A program made the translations under genes and the position numbers. A stretch of DNA of 64,000 nt from JAYWGN01 sp043778255. GTDB lineage: Bacteria; Bacteroidota; Bacteroidia; Chitinophagales; Chitinophagaceae. A model generated the notes under the pieces. The model was not told where the DNA came from. It did no database searches and was given only the letters and a program-made list of their open reading frames with translations. The stretch's first letter is position 1; each line of letters starts with the position of its first letter. Below, piece by piece: positions 1 to 8,775 of this stretch. The stretch is from assembly GCA_043778255.1 (NCBI GenBank), contig JAYWGN010000002.1, forward strand, positions 65,264 to 129,263, in the 5' to 3' direction.

Positions 1-195
1 TAACCCATAGTTACGTACATGTATATTGCCTTGGGTATCGGTATAAGTATTTAAGGGTAGCCAACTATCAACCCCAGTAAATAGTTGGTAAAGTACATAA
101 GCAGTAATAGCAATGGGGGCTAGTATAAGCAAACCTTGAAAAAATAATTTTATAAGTGTAGTGGCTATTTGTTTGTAAGTCATTTTTGTGTTCAT
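1..195 (-). CDS. DUF502 family membrane protein (partial, N-terminus only)
   Basis: The minus strand is open from an ATG at 195 down to the window edge, 65 codons with no stop. The N-terminus is basic and is followed by a hydrophobic stretch containing LILAPIAITAYVLYQLF, which is the characteristic first membrane segment of DUF502 proteins. The family is an uncharacterised set of inner-membrane proteins with two membrane spans near the N-terminus. A second Met lies four residues downstream (183), so the start is not settled. The gene is divergent from the TetR gene. Function is unknown; the family call rests on this short segment only. Confidence 0.72.
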   Translation of the reverse strand, partial: MNTKMTYKQIATTLIKLFFQGLLILAPIAITAYVLYQLFTGVDSWLPLNTYTDTQGNIHVRNYGL

Positions 196-236
196 AGTAC
201 AAAATTATATTTTTTTAAAAAAATATTGATGGAAAC

Positions 237-267
237 TTCGGCAACTTAAATAGTTTCCTTAGTTTTG
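237..267 (+). promoter_or_regulatory. Putative promoter of the TetR/efflux region
   Basis: TAGTTTTG at 260-267 fits the Bacteroidota -7 element TAnnTTTG. A near-match to the -33 element (TTCG for TTTG) lies at 237-240, 19 nt upstream. Transcription would start near 274, about 10 nt before the TTG start of the regulator gene, which leaves a very short leader. The -33 match is imperfect, so this is a prediction only. Confidence 0.4.
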
Positions 268-283
268 TGCAAAATTATAACCT

Positions 284-895
284 TTGGAAATAGTTGAAAG
301 AATAAAAGCCGATACATTTACCCTGTTTATGAAATATGGCTTACGTTCCGTAACTATGGATGATATAGCAGCGAAGTTAGGCATTTCAAAAAAAACAATT
401 TACAATTACTATGCCGATAAAGATGCATTGGTAGATGCAGTAGTGTTGGATGAAATGCTTAATAACAAGCACCAATGTGATGTTGATAGAGATTTAGCTC
501 AAAATGCAATCCACGAAATTTTTTTGGCAATGGAAATGATGCAAAAAACATTAGGTGAAATGAACCCTGTATTGCTGTATGACCTACAAAAATATTATCC
601 AACTTCGCACAAAAAATTTGAGGTTTTTAAAAATGAATATTTGTACAACGTTATATTGCAAAATATAAAAAGGGGTAAAAATGAAGGCCTGTACCGTATG
701 GAAATTGATGAAACTATTATTGCCAAATTAAGAGTAGAAACTATGATGATGGCATTTAACCAAGATTTTATGTTGGCACATAAATATACAATGATGCAAT
801 TAGAACATCAATTACTAATGCACTTTTTGTATGGTGTAGCTACCGCTAAGGGCATTAAATTAATAACTAAATACCAAGCCAAACCACTACTATAA
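284..895 (+). CDS. TetR/AcrR family transcriptional regulator
   Basis: 203 residues. Residues 24-43 form the helix-turn-helix typical of TetR regulators, with the run TMDDIAAKLGISKKTIYNYY and the usual KD after it; the rest would be the ligand-binding and dimerisation domain. The only plausible start is TTG at 284, because an in-frame stop sits two codons upstream and the next ATG (332) would cut into the first helix. It lies directly upstream of tolC-, adaptor- and RND-type genes in the same direction, so it probably represses that efflux operon. The inducer is not known. Confidence 0.88.
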   Translation: MEIVERIKADTFTLFMKYGLRSVTMDDIAAKLGISKKTIYNYYADKDALVDAVVLDEMLNNKHQCDVDRDLAQNAIHEIFLAMEMMQKTLGEMNPVLLYDLQKYYPTSHKKFEVFKNEYLYNVILQNIKRGKNEGLYRMEIDETIIAKLRVETMMMAFNQDFMLAHKYTMMQLEHQLLMHFLYGVATAKGIKLITKYQAKPLL

Positions 896-919
896 TAATA
901 AACCAAATTAATTACACTT

Positions 920-2314
920 ATGAAATATATACTTATACTTGCAGTATTAATAAGCATAACTAACGCTACAGCAGTAGCACAAAAAACCATACAGCTTACC
1001 ATAAAAGAAGCTGTAAACCAAGCCTATAATAACTTGCCAAGTATAAAAAATTTGCAACTTGACAATAAGATACAAAAGCAGGTAAATAACCAAATAGAAT
1101 CTAATGCCTACCCACAAATAACTGGTGCCGGAAGCATTAGTAAATATTTAGAGTTACCACAATTTTTGTTTCCTAATGGTACAGCGGCATCGGTTTATGA
1201 TATTTTAAAAAACGAAGGAGTAAAAGATGGCAACGGACAACCCATTACCAAAAATGTATCGCCAACATTTAACAAAGTAAGTTTTCAACAACCTTGGAAT
1301 GCAAGTGTTGGGCTCACATTAAACCAATTACTATTTCAGCCCGATATATTTGTAGGCCTACAGGCTAGGGCAGCAGCATTGGAATTTAGCAATATTAATA
1401 TTGATATTGAAAAAGAAAAAGTAAAAGAACAAGCCTACAAACAGTACTATGCTGTACTAATAGCACAACAACAATTAGTATTTATAAAAGAGGGAATAGT
1501 AAGATTAGATAAATTAAAAAACGATGTAACACAATTATATAAACAAGGCTTTAGAGAAAAATTAGATATTGACAAAGTAGAAGTGCCGTTAAATAATTTG
1601 AAAACATCACAAAACTTATTGGAAAATGCTATAAAGCTTAATTTTGCAGGATTAAAATTTGCTATTGGCATATCGCAAAAAGATAGTATTATACTTACCG
1701 ATAAACTTAATGCCGAAACTTTAAAAGAAACCTTACCCGAACTAGCCGATTTTGATTATAATAATAGAGTAGAAATTAAATTAATTGGTAGTGCAAAAAA
1801 ATTGCAGCTACTCGATTTGAAACGTCAAAAACTGAGCAACTTACCAACACTAGCTGCATTTGTTAACTATCAAGTACAAGGGCAGGGGCAAGAATTTATT
1901 ACCAATAAAAATACTTTTTGGCTTCGTACTTCGTTAGTAGGTTTGCAACTTAATGTGCCTGTATTTAACGGCTTTATGAGGCGGTATAAAATAAATGAAT
2001 CGCAATTAAAATTAGCAAAAATAGATAATAATACCACCCAAATAAAAAGTGCTATTGACTTGGAGCAAACCATTAATAACAATGCCTTTAAAAATGCCAT
2101 ACTTAATGTAGATATACAACTACGTAATATGGACTTGGCAAAAAACATATATAACACTACTAAGAAAAAATATGAACAAGGCCTAGCAAGTAGCTTTGAA
2201 TTACTAACCGATGAAACCAATATAACCGAAGCCGAAAGTAAATATTTTGATGCATTGTACCAAGCCCATATTGCTAAAGTAAGTTACTTAAAAGCTTTAG
2301 GAAAGTTGGAGTAG
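920..2314 (+). CDS. TolC family outer membrane efflux channel
   Basis: 464 residues, normal for the family. A signal peptide of about 21 residues ends at AVAQ. The remainder has the duplicated long-helix pattern of outer membrane efflux proteins: QAYNNLPSIKNLQL early, KQGFREKLDIDKVEV in the middle, and the late repeat YEQGLASSFELLTDETNI, which is typical of the second OEP repeat. It would form the outer-membrane exit duct for the adaptor and RND permease encoded next. It begins 24 nt after the TetR gene, so the two are probably co-transcribed. Confidence 0.93.
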   Translation: MKYILILAVLISITNATAVAQKTIQLTIKEAVNQAYNNLPSIKNLQLDNKIQKQVNNQIESNAYPQITGAGSISKYLELPQFLFPNGTAASVYDILKNEGVKDGNGQPITKNVSPTFNKVSFQQPWNASVGLTLNQLLFQPDIFVGLQARAAALEFSNINIDIEKEKVKEQAYKQYYAVLIAQQQLVFIKEGIVRLDKLKNDVTQLYKQGFREKLDIDKVEVPLNNLKTSQNLLENAIKLNFAGLKFAIGISQKDSIILTDKLNAETLKETLPELADFDYNNRVEIKLIGSAKKLQLLDLKRQKLSNLPTLAAFVNYQVQGQGQEFITNKNTFWLRTSLVGLQLNVPVFNGFMRRYKINESQLKLAKIDNNTTQIKSAIDLEQTINNNAFKNAILNVDIQLRNMDLAKNIYNTTKKKYEQGLASSFELLTDETNITEAESKYFDALYQAHIAKVSYLKALGKLE

Positions 2315-2390
2315 GCTGTAAGGCGCTAACTCAATTAATAATTAAAAATGAATAATTAACAATATGATTTGCGAAACCTCAATGAAACTA

Positions 2391-2414
2391 CTTGTGCCGT
2401 TACTACGGTATGCG
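2391..2414 (+). repeat. 24-bp dispersed repeat, copy A
   Basis: These 24 bases occur again, without a mismatch, as the reverse complement at 37805-37828. The core CCGTTACTACGGTATGCG contains the short inverted pair CCGT/ACGG around TACT. The copy lies in the gap between the TolC and adaptor genes, just after a TTTGCGAAAC motif (2368-2377) that also accompanies copy B. Function is unknown. Confidence 0.7.
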
Positions 2415-2459
2415 AAATAAAAATTTTTTTAGCGAAGCAAAACAAAAAAAAATAAATTA

Positions 2460-3665
2460 ATGAATATGAAAAATATATTACTACTTCTTTTAATTATGAG
2501 CACAGCAGCTGCTTGTAATAAAGGTAAAAAAGAAAAAAATGCTGCAATAACTGAAAAAAAGGAAAGCTTAGCAAAATTGAAAACGGAGAAAGATGCTATA
2601 AATACAAAAATTAAAAACCTTGAACTTGAGTTAGAAAAACTTGACAGTACCATAACCGAAAACAATAATGCAAAGTTAGTAAGTATTGATACTGTGTATA
2701 GTGGTAACTTTTCGCATTATATTGATTTGCAAGGCAAAATAGATGCTGACAATATAAGCTATATAAGTCCACGGGGTATGGGCGGACAAGTAAAACAACT
2801 CTACATTAAAAAGGGTGATTATGTAAAAATAGGACAACCCGTTATAAAACTTGATGATGCTATAGTAAGGCAAAATATAGTAGCAGCAAACAAAGGGTTA
2901 GAAACAATAAAGGTGCAACAAACACTAGCCAAAACATTATACGAAAGACAAAAAAACTTATGGGAGCAAAACATTGGTGCAGAGATACAAGTAATACAAG
3001 CCAAATCAAATGTAGATGCTTTGGAAACACAACTACAAGCTGCAAAAGCTGGTGTACAAACGGCAGAGGAGCAACTTAAAACAAGCAATGTATACAGCGA
3101 TGTAAGTGGCTATGTGGACGAAGTAAATGTGAGGGTAGGCGAACTATTTAGCGGAGCTACTGGCTTTGGGCCACAAATAAAAATAATAAATACTAGCAGC
3201 CTTAAAGTAACGGTAATAATACCCGAAAATTATATTGGTAGAGTAGGTAAGGGCTCGGTGGTAAGCATATTTATACCGGACCTTAACCAAACTATTGCAG
3301 GTACTATTGCATTTACAAGTATGAGTATTGACCCCAACCAACGTGGCTTTGTAGCCGATGTAAAAATACCTTACGATAGTCGCTTAAAACCAAACTTATT
3401 AGCACAAGTAAAAATATTGGATTACCAAGCTAACAGTGCTGTAACTGTGCCTATTAATATAGTGCAAACCGACGATAAAGGGAAGTACATTTATATAGCC
3501 GAAAAAAGTAGTAATGGTAAAGTAACTGCTACAAAGCGAATGGTGAATTTAGGTGCATTTTTTGGCGACAGGGTAAAAGTAGATGGCTTACGTAATAGCG
3601 ACTTAATAATTACCGAGGGTTATCAAAATATATATGAAGGGCAACTATTGAAACTAGCAAATTAG
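2460..3665 (+). CDS. Efflux RND transporter periplasmic adaptor subunit (lipoprotein)
   Basis: 401 residues. The N-terminus is a lipoprotein signal with a TAAAC lipobox (Cys19). Residues about 25-65 are rich in K and E with leucine spacing, which looks like a coiled coil placed before the barrel and is an unusual extra. Then come the lipoyl-type half (RGMGGQVKQLYIKKGDYVKIGQPVI split by the central helical hairpin at about 140-200) and beta-barrel sequence, as in membrane fusion proteins. It would link the RND pump to the TolC channel. An alternative start is Met3 (2466). The gap upstream carries dispersed repeats. Confidence 0.92.
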   Translation: MNMKNILLLLLIMSTAAACNKGKKEKNAAITEKKESLAKLKTEKDAINTKIKNLELELEKLDSTITENNNAKLVSIDTVYSGNFSHYIDLQGKIDADNISYISPRGMGGQVKQLYIKKGDYVKIGQPVIKLDDAIVRQNIVAANKGLETIKVQQTLAKTLYERQKNLWEQNIGAEIQVIQAKSNVDALETQLQAAKAGVQTAEEQLKTSNVYSDVSGYVDEVNVRVGELFSGATGFGPQIKIINTSSLKVTVIIPENYIGRVGKGSVVSIFIPDLNQTIAGTIAFTSMSIDPNQRGFVADVKIPYDSRLKPNLLAQVKILDYQANSAVTVPINIVQTDDKGKYIYIAEKSSNGKVTATKRMVNLGAFFGDRVKVDGLRNSDLIITEGYQNIYEGQLLKLAN

Positions 3666-3678
3666 AAAAGGAGGTTGG

Positions 3679-3810
3679 GAGTCAAATGAGTCAAAGGAGT
3701 CAAAGGAGTCAAATGGGTCAAAGAGTCAAATGAGTCAAATGGGTCAAATGGGTCAAATGAGTCAAATGAGTCAAAGAGTCAAATGGGTCAAATGAGTCAA
3801 AGAGTCAAAA
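3679..3810 (+). repeat. Short tandem repeat based on GAGTCAAAT
   Basis: About 15 head-to-tail copies of a 9-bp unit, with GAGTCAAAT and GGGTCAAAT as the main forms and GAGTCAAAG and 8-bp versions mixed in. It fills the gap between the adaptor and permease genes. It is not open in any useful frame and has no obvious hairpin. Such arrays can change length by slippage. Confidence 0.9.
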
Positions 3811-3842
3811 GGGGCAACTTCTAATTTCTAACAGCAGCAAGA

Positions 3843-3923
3843 TAGCACATTAGCACATTAGCAAAATAGCACATTATCACATTACCAAAAATAGCACATT
3901 AGCAAATTATCACATTACCAAAA
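3843..3923 (+). repeat. 9-bp satellite (TTAGCACAT family)
   Basis: Degenerate copies of TTAGCACAT, TTATCACAT, TTAGCAAAT and TTACCAAAA run up to the start codon of the RND permease gene. The same family recurs at 7573-7621, 26133-26243, 37862-37993 and 52661-52687, always between genes. Confidence 0.85.
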
Positions 3924-3924
3924 T

Positions 3925-6900
3925 ATGGAAAATAATTTTATAAATTCTTTAAAAAAAACTGGTGAAAAAATTAAAAATTTTGCTCCAACCAGTTGGGCTA
4001 TTAATAACAAAACAGCCGCATATTTAATTACTATACTCATTACACTGTTTGGGTTGTACAAATTTACAACACTACCCAAGGAGCAGTTTCCCGACATAGT
4101 AGTACCTACCATAAGTGTACAAACAGTATACTTTGGCAACTCGCCAAAAGATATTGAGAACCTTGTAAGCCGCCCTATAGAAAAGCAAATAAGAGCACTT
4201 AGCGGTGCTAAAATAAAAAAGGTAACTTCAACCTCATTGCAAGATTTTAGTTTTGTACAAGTGGAGTTTGATACCGATGTAAAAGTAGATATAGCCAAGC
4301 AAAAAGTAAAAGATGCTGTTGATAAAGCAAAAACTGATTTGCCCAACGACCTCACCGTACAGCCTAATGTAGCCGAATTTAACTTTAGCGATTTTCCTAT
4401 TATGTACATTAATGTAAGTGGCGATTATAGCGATGTAAAGCTGAAAGATTATGCCGATAAATTGAAAGATAAATTTGAGGAACTTTCTGAAATTAATAAG
4501 GCAGAAGTAATAGGAGCTCCAGAACGTGAAATACAAATTAATGTAAACCAAGCCAAAATGCAATCGGCTAAAGTTACATTTAACGATATTGAAGGTGCAG
4601 TAGCTAGAGAAAATAGAGATATAAGTGGTGGGCAAGTAGAAGTGGGTAATATGAACCGTACACTTAAAGTAAGTGGGCAGTTTAGCAGTGTACTAGCACT
4701 TAACAATATTATAATAAAAAACGTAAATGGTGCACCAGTATTTTTAAAAGATATTGCCGAAATTATAGATACCCAAAAGGAAAAGGATAGCTATGCAAGG
4801 CTCGATGGAAAAAAAGTAATAACCATTACTATAGCCAAACGAGCTGGTGAAAACCTTATAGAAGCCGCTACAAAAGTAAGAGCCATTATTGACGAATTAA
4901 AAGCAAAGGAATTTCCTAAAGACCTCACCATTAAAATAACTGGCGACCAAAGTATAACCACCGAAACCTCCTTTGATGAGTTAATTAATACCATCATTAT
5001 TGGCTTTATATTGGTGCTTCTTGTACTTATGTTTTTTATGGGTATTACCAATGCATTTTTTGTAGCATTAAGTGTACCGCTAAGTGTGTTTGTAGCCTTT
5101 ATGTTTTTGCCTGTGGCAGATGGGTTAGTGGGTACTACAGTTACCCTTAACTTTATTGTTTTATTCGCCTTACTATTTGGCTTAGGTATTATAGTGGATG
5201 ATGCTATAGTAGTAATTGAAAACACTCACCGTATATATAACAATGGTAAAGTGCCTATTGAGCAAGCTGCCAAAGCTGCTGCAGGTGAGGTTTTTGTGCC
5301 AGTACTAGCAGGTACGCTTACAACATTAGCTCCGTTTTTTCCGCTATTAGCCTGGAAAGGATTAATAGGTAAGTTTATGATATACCTGCCTACCATGCTT
5401 ATACTTACACTAGCCGCATCGTTAATAGTTGCCTTTATTATTAACCCAGTATTTGCCGTTAGTTTTATGAAACCCGAAGGCAAAGAATTTGAAAAACCTA
5501 AACGTTTACTGTTTAAAAAACCATGGTTTTGGTGTTTGATTATATTTGGTATATTAATGCATTTTGGTGGCAACCATGGTACCGCAAACTTTACTTTATT
5601 TATGGCTGTATTAAGTATATTTAGTACTTATGTTCTAAAGCATTTAATATACAGTTTTCAACATAAGGCACTGCCAAGGTTAATGAATAGTTACGAAAAA
5701 TTATTACGTTGGGCACTGTATGGCAAACGACCAATTTATTTATTAGTAAGCTTGTTTTTATTATTTCCGTTTTCGTTGGGGCTACTCATATTAAGCAAAC
5801 CTAATGTGGTGTTTTTTCCGCAGGGTGATCCTAACAATGTATTTGTATACCTCAAGTTGCCGGTTGGTAGCAACGTAAAATATACTGATAGTATAACCAA
5901 TAAAATTGAAAATACTGTCGCCAACATTTTACAAAAAGAATTACCTACACAGCCAAACGGCGTGGTAGAAAGCATTATAAGCAATGTAGCATTAGGTGCT
6001 GGCAATTTACGTGATGCTAATAGGAGTATCCAAAGCAACCTTGGCCGTATTCAAATTAGTTTTGTACCCTTTGAAAAACGGCATGGTAAACATACCTTAC
6101 CACTTATGGACTCACTTAGGGCTGGCATTAAAGGTATACCAGGTGCTAGTATAAGTGTAGAGCCAGAAGAGGGGGGACCACCCACTGACCCACCCGTTAA
6201 TATTGAATTTATTGGCGATGATTTTATTAAAATAGGAAAACTTGCTAATGATTTTAAAAACTACTTAGACTCCAACAAAGTAGCAGGGCTAGTAGGCTTA
6301 GCCTTAGATGTGGATTTGAATAACCCCGAAATAACCATAAGTGTAGACCGTGAAAGAGCTATGATAGAAGGCCTAAGTACCGCACAAATTGGTATGGAAA
6401 TACGTACCGCAGTATTTGGTAAAGAAATAAGTAAACTAAAAGATAATGAAGATGATTATAAAATACAATTAAGGTACTCCGATGTAATACGAAATAATAT
6501 TACCGACCTTATGAATATGAAGATAACATTTAGAGATTTTAATACAGGCTCTATAAAACAAATACCAGTAAGTTCAGTTGCTACATTTGCTTATACCAAT
6601 ACCAGTGGCGGTATTATACGTAAGCAATACAAACGTACCGTAAGCTTACAGGCCAATGTAGAAAAACCCGAAATGGCTCAACCTATTAATGACGAACTCA
6701 CCAAAATATTAGCTGACTTTAAGCAGGTTACTAATATTACTAACGATGTTACTATACGCCAAACAGGGCAAGGTGAACAGCAAGCTGAAACCTCTTCTTT
6801 TCTGGGCAAAGCCATGCTAACATCGTTAATGTTAATACTACTCATATTGGTGCTACAGTTTAATAGCTTAAGCAAACCATTTATAGTACTGTCCGAAATA

Positions 6901-7500
6901 TTTTTTAGCATTATAGGCGTACTACTAGGCTTAGCCCTTACAGGTATGACAATAAGTACCATAATGGTAGGTATAGGTGTAATTGGCTTGGCGGGTATTG
7001 TAATAAAAAACGGTATATTATTAATTGAGTTTACCGATGAGTTGCGAAGCCGAGGTGTACGTACCAAAGAGGCTGCCATACAAGCAGGTAGGGTACGTAT
7101 AATACCAGTATTGCTTACAGCAGTAGCTACTATGTTAGGTTTGTTACCATTAGCTATTGGGTTCAATATTAATTTTGTATCGTTATTTCAAACGGGTAAT
7201 GCCCATTTATTTTTCGGTGGCGACTCGGTAGTATTTTGGGGGCCACTAAGTTGGACAATTATATTTGGCCTCATCTTCGCATTTTTTATGACCCTGTTAT
7301 TAGTACCAAGTATGTACATAATGGCAGAGCGATTAAAGCGACCTATGGAAAAGTTTTATGGTACTAAATGGATAGCATTATTTGGTTTCTTTGGGCCTGG
7401 CTTTTTTATATTTGTTGGTGTAATGTACTTAGTAAGGGCATTACAAGGCAAACGAGTATGGATGGGCAAACCCAAAATAACAAAGTTGCGGAAAGTATAA
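3925..7500 (+). CDS. RND family efflux permease (AcrB/HAE1-like)
   Basis: 1191 residues, somewhat longer than the usual 1030-1060. The first membrane span lies near residues 31-46. The TM4 proton-relay motif is clear as GIIVDDAIVVIEN, with the two Asp at about 424-425, and the TM10 Lys is present in GIVIKNGILLIEF. Two large periplasmic loops and about 12 spans follow the RND plan. Pairing of both Asp with the TM10 Lys favours a drug/lipid exporter of the HAE1 type over a heavy-metal CzcA pump. It forms a tripartite system with the two genes upstream, in the inner membrane. Substrate unknown. Confidence 0.95.
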   Translation: MENNFINSLKKTGEKIKNFAPTSWAINNKTAAYLITILITLFGLYKFTTLPKEQFPDIVVPTISVQTVYFGNSPKDIENLVSRPIEKQIRALSGAKIKKVTSTSLQDFSFVQVEFDTDVKVDIAKQKVKDAVDKAKTDLPNDLTVQPNVAEFNFSDFPIMYINVSGDYSDVKLKDYADKLKDKFEELSEINKAEVIGAPEREIQINVNQAKMQSAKVTFNDIEGAVARENRDISGGQVEVGNMNRTLKVSGQFSSVLALNNIIIKNVNGAPVFLKDIAEIIDTQKEKDSYARLDGKKVITITIAKRAGENLIEAATKVRAIIDELKAKEFPKDLTIKITGDQSITTETSFDELINTIIIGFILVLLVLMFFMGITNAFFVALSVPLSVFVAFMFLPVADGLVGTTVTLNFIVLFALLFGLGIIVDDAIVVIENTHRIYNNGKVPIEQAAKAAAGEVFVPVLAGTLTTLAPFFPLLAWKGLIGKFMIYLPTMLILTLAASLIVAFIINPVFAVSFMKPEGKEFEKPKRLLFKKPWFWCLIIFGILMHFGGNHGTANFTLFMAVLSIFSTYVLKHLIYSFQHKALPRLMNSYEKLLRWALYGKRPIYLLVSLFLLFPFSLGLLILSKPNVVFFPQGDPNNVFVYLKLPVGSNVKYTDSITNKIENTVANILQKELPTQPNGVVESIISNVALGAGNLRDANRSIQSNLGRIQISFVPFEKRHGKHTLPLMDSLRAGIKGIPGASISVEPEEGGPPTDPPVNIEFIGDDFIKIGKLANDFKNYLDSNKVAGLVGLALDVDLNNPEITISVDRERAMIEGLSTAQIGMEIRTAVFGKEISKLKDNEDDYKIQLRYSDVIRNNITDLMNMKITFRDFNTGSIKQIPVSSVATFAYTNTSGGIIRKQYKRTVSLQANVEKPEMAQPINDELTKILADFKQVTNITNDVTIRQTGQGEQQAETSSFLGKAMLTSLMLILLILVLQFNSLSKPFIVLSEIFFSIIGVLLGLALTGMTISTIMVGIGVIGLAGIVIKNGILLIEFTDELRSRGVRTKEAAIQAGRVRIIPVLLTAVATMLGLLPLAIGFNINFVSLFQTGNAHLFFGGDSVVFWGPLSWTIIFGLIFAFFMTLLLVPSMYIMAERLKRPMEKFYGTKWIALFGFFGPGFFIFVGVMYLVRALQGKRVWMGKPKITKLRKV

Positions 7501-7506
7501 AAATTT

Positions 7507-7621
7507 AATTGATAATTGACAATTGATAATTGACAATGGATAATTCATTCCTTACTTTCTTAATACCTTAATTAGCAAAATAGCACATTATCTCATTAGC
7601 ACATTATCTCATTAGCATATT
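7507..7621 (+). repeat. Two short-period repeats after the RND gene
   Basis: 7507-7545 holds repeats of TTGATAATTGACAA. 7573-7621 holds the 9-bp TTAGCACAT/TTATCTCAT family also seen at 3843-3923. Both lie between the RND gene and the acetyltransferase gene. No terminator hairpin is visible here. Confidence 0.75.
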
Positions 7622-7631
7622 AATTACAAAA

Positions 7632-8090
7632 ATGTCTCTACAACAAGCTACACCAAGCCATATACCTCAAATGCAAATAGTACGTAATGCCGTTACCGAA
7701 AATGTATTGAGCAACCCTGCTTTAATATCCGATGCCGATTATGTGCCCTTTATAACCACTAATGGCCAAGGTTGGGTATATAGTATTAACCATACGGTAG
7801 TAGGGTTTGCAATAGTGGATATGCAGCACCATAATGTATGGGCATTATTTGTATTGCCACAGTATGCAAAGCAGGGTATAGGTAAGCAATTGCACCAGGC
7901 TATGTTGCAATGGTACTTTAGCCAAACTAACCATACACTTTGGTTAGGTACTGAGCCTGGTACAAGGGCTTATACATTTTACCAAACACAAGGCTGGGCC
8001 CAAGTTGGCTTACACGATACTACCGAAATAAAATTTGAAATGAGTTATGGCAAATGGTTAAGTTTACAAACAGTTAAAAATGGAGAATGA
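7632..8090 (+). CDS. GNAT family N-acetyltransferase
   Basis: 152 residues, normal for a single GNAT domain. Residues 76-88 (PQYAKQGIGKQLH) carry the acetyl-CoA pyrophosphate-binding motif Q/R-x-x-G-x-G/A, preceded by the beta-strand VWALFVL. The C-terminal part (FYQTQGWAQVG) is the usual last motif of the fold. It would transfer an acetyl group from acetyl-CoA to an unknown amine. Its end overlaps the start of the next gene by 11 nt, so the two are translationally coupled. Confidence 0.9.
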   Translation: MSLQQATPSHIPQMQIVRNAVTENVLSNPALISDADYVPFITTNGQGWVYSINHTVVGFAIVDMQHHNVWALFVLPQYAKQGIGKQLHQAMLQWYFSQTNHTLWLGTEPGTRAYTFYQTQGWAQVGLHDTTEIKFEMSYGKWLSLQTVKNGE

Positions 8091-8538
8091 AAATTTGCAA
8101 CATCCGTTGCACAAATCAATAATAGTAGCTACTATTACTGCAACTGTTTGTTTTTTATTGTTTGGGGCTTTTTTATTATTGCTAATTTTTGTAATAAATA
8201 TTTCTATATTTGGATTATTTGATAACCACGAAAAACCGAATGCTTATGAAGATATTTTTATTTTCATTGCATTATTTATTGCCATAATAATTAATACTTT
8301 AATTGCCACAAAAGCAGCATTGTATATGGTTAGTTATAATAGGGTAGTAAGTAGTAAAGTTGTAATGCTATGGCTACCAACAATGTATTTCTTTTTTCTA
8401 ATTTATAATTCCTTTTCATTTTCTACATTAACATGGCAAATGCAAATTATACACTTAAGTACTTTATGTTTAATTCTGCTCACCTCATATTATAGTGGCT
8501 ATAGGCAAGTTAAAATTAGAGAACAAAGGAATAGCTAG
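8080..8538 (+). CDS. Small integral membrane protein, unknown function
   Basis: 152 residues with four likely membrane spans: about 15-40 (strongly hydrophobic, with LLFGAFLLLLIFVINI), 62-84, 94-113 and 121-140. A short polar loop with acidic residues joins spans one and two. I do not recognise the family. It overlaps the acetyltransferase gene by 11 nt, which supports a shared transcript, but nothing in the sequence ties it to acetylation. Confidence 0.75.
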   Translation: MENENLQHPLHKSIIVATITATVCFLLFGAFLLLLIFVINISIFGLFDNHEKPNAYEDIFIFIALFIAIIINTLIATKAALYMVSYNRVVSSKVVMLWLPTMYFFFLIYNSFSFSTLTWQMQIIHLSTLCLILLTSYYSGYRQVKIREQRNS

Positions 8539-8775
8539 CCGAGTATTTCTAATAGAAGGTGTACAATATTTTGCGTAGCAATTTGTAAATAATTAATATT
8601 AGTTGTAGGTTATATATAGTTTACAAACTGTTGCACTTATCACTTGAACATACAAAGCTTTCTAATAGTATAATTGGCTATTAATGGCGTTATTATTCTA
8701 GTAAAGTTGTAGCTACTAATTTTGTATAAAGTATAGGGAGTAACCTTACCAGCTAATTTACTAAGCATACTTTGC
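8539..8775. other. Gap between convergent genes, nothing recognised
   Basis: 237 AT-rich bases between two converging genes. No ORF with a recognisable product, no tRNA-like fold and no strong terminator hairpin were found. There is no remnant of a response regulator that would partner the neighbouring histidine kinase. Confidence 0.5.

Noticed and set aside
8539..8775. Remnant of a response regulator or of the 151-bp repeat between the membrane protein and the kinase.
   Set aside because: Only about a dozen bases resemble the repeat (ACCTTACCAGCT against its reverse complement), within chance for this composition; no receiver-domain sequence was found.
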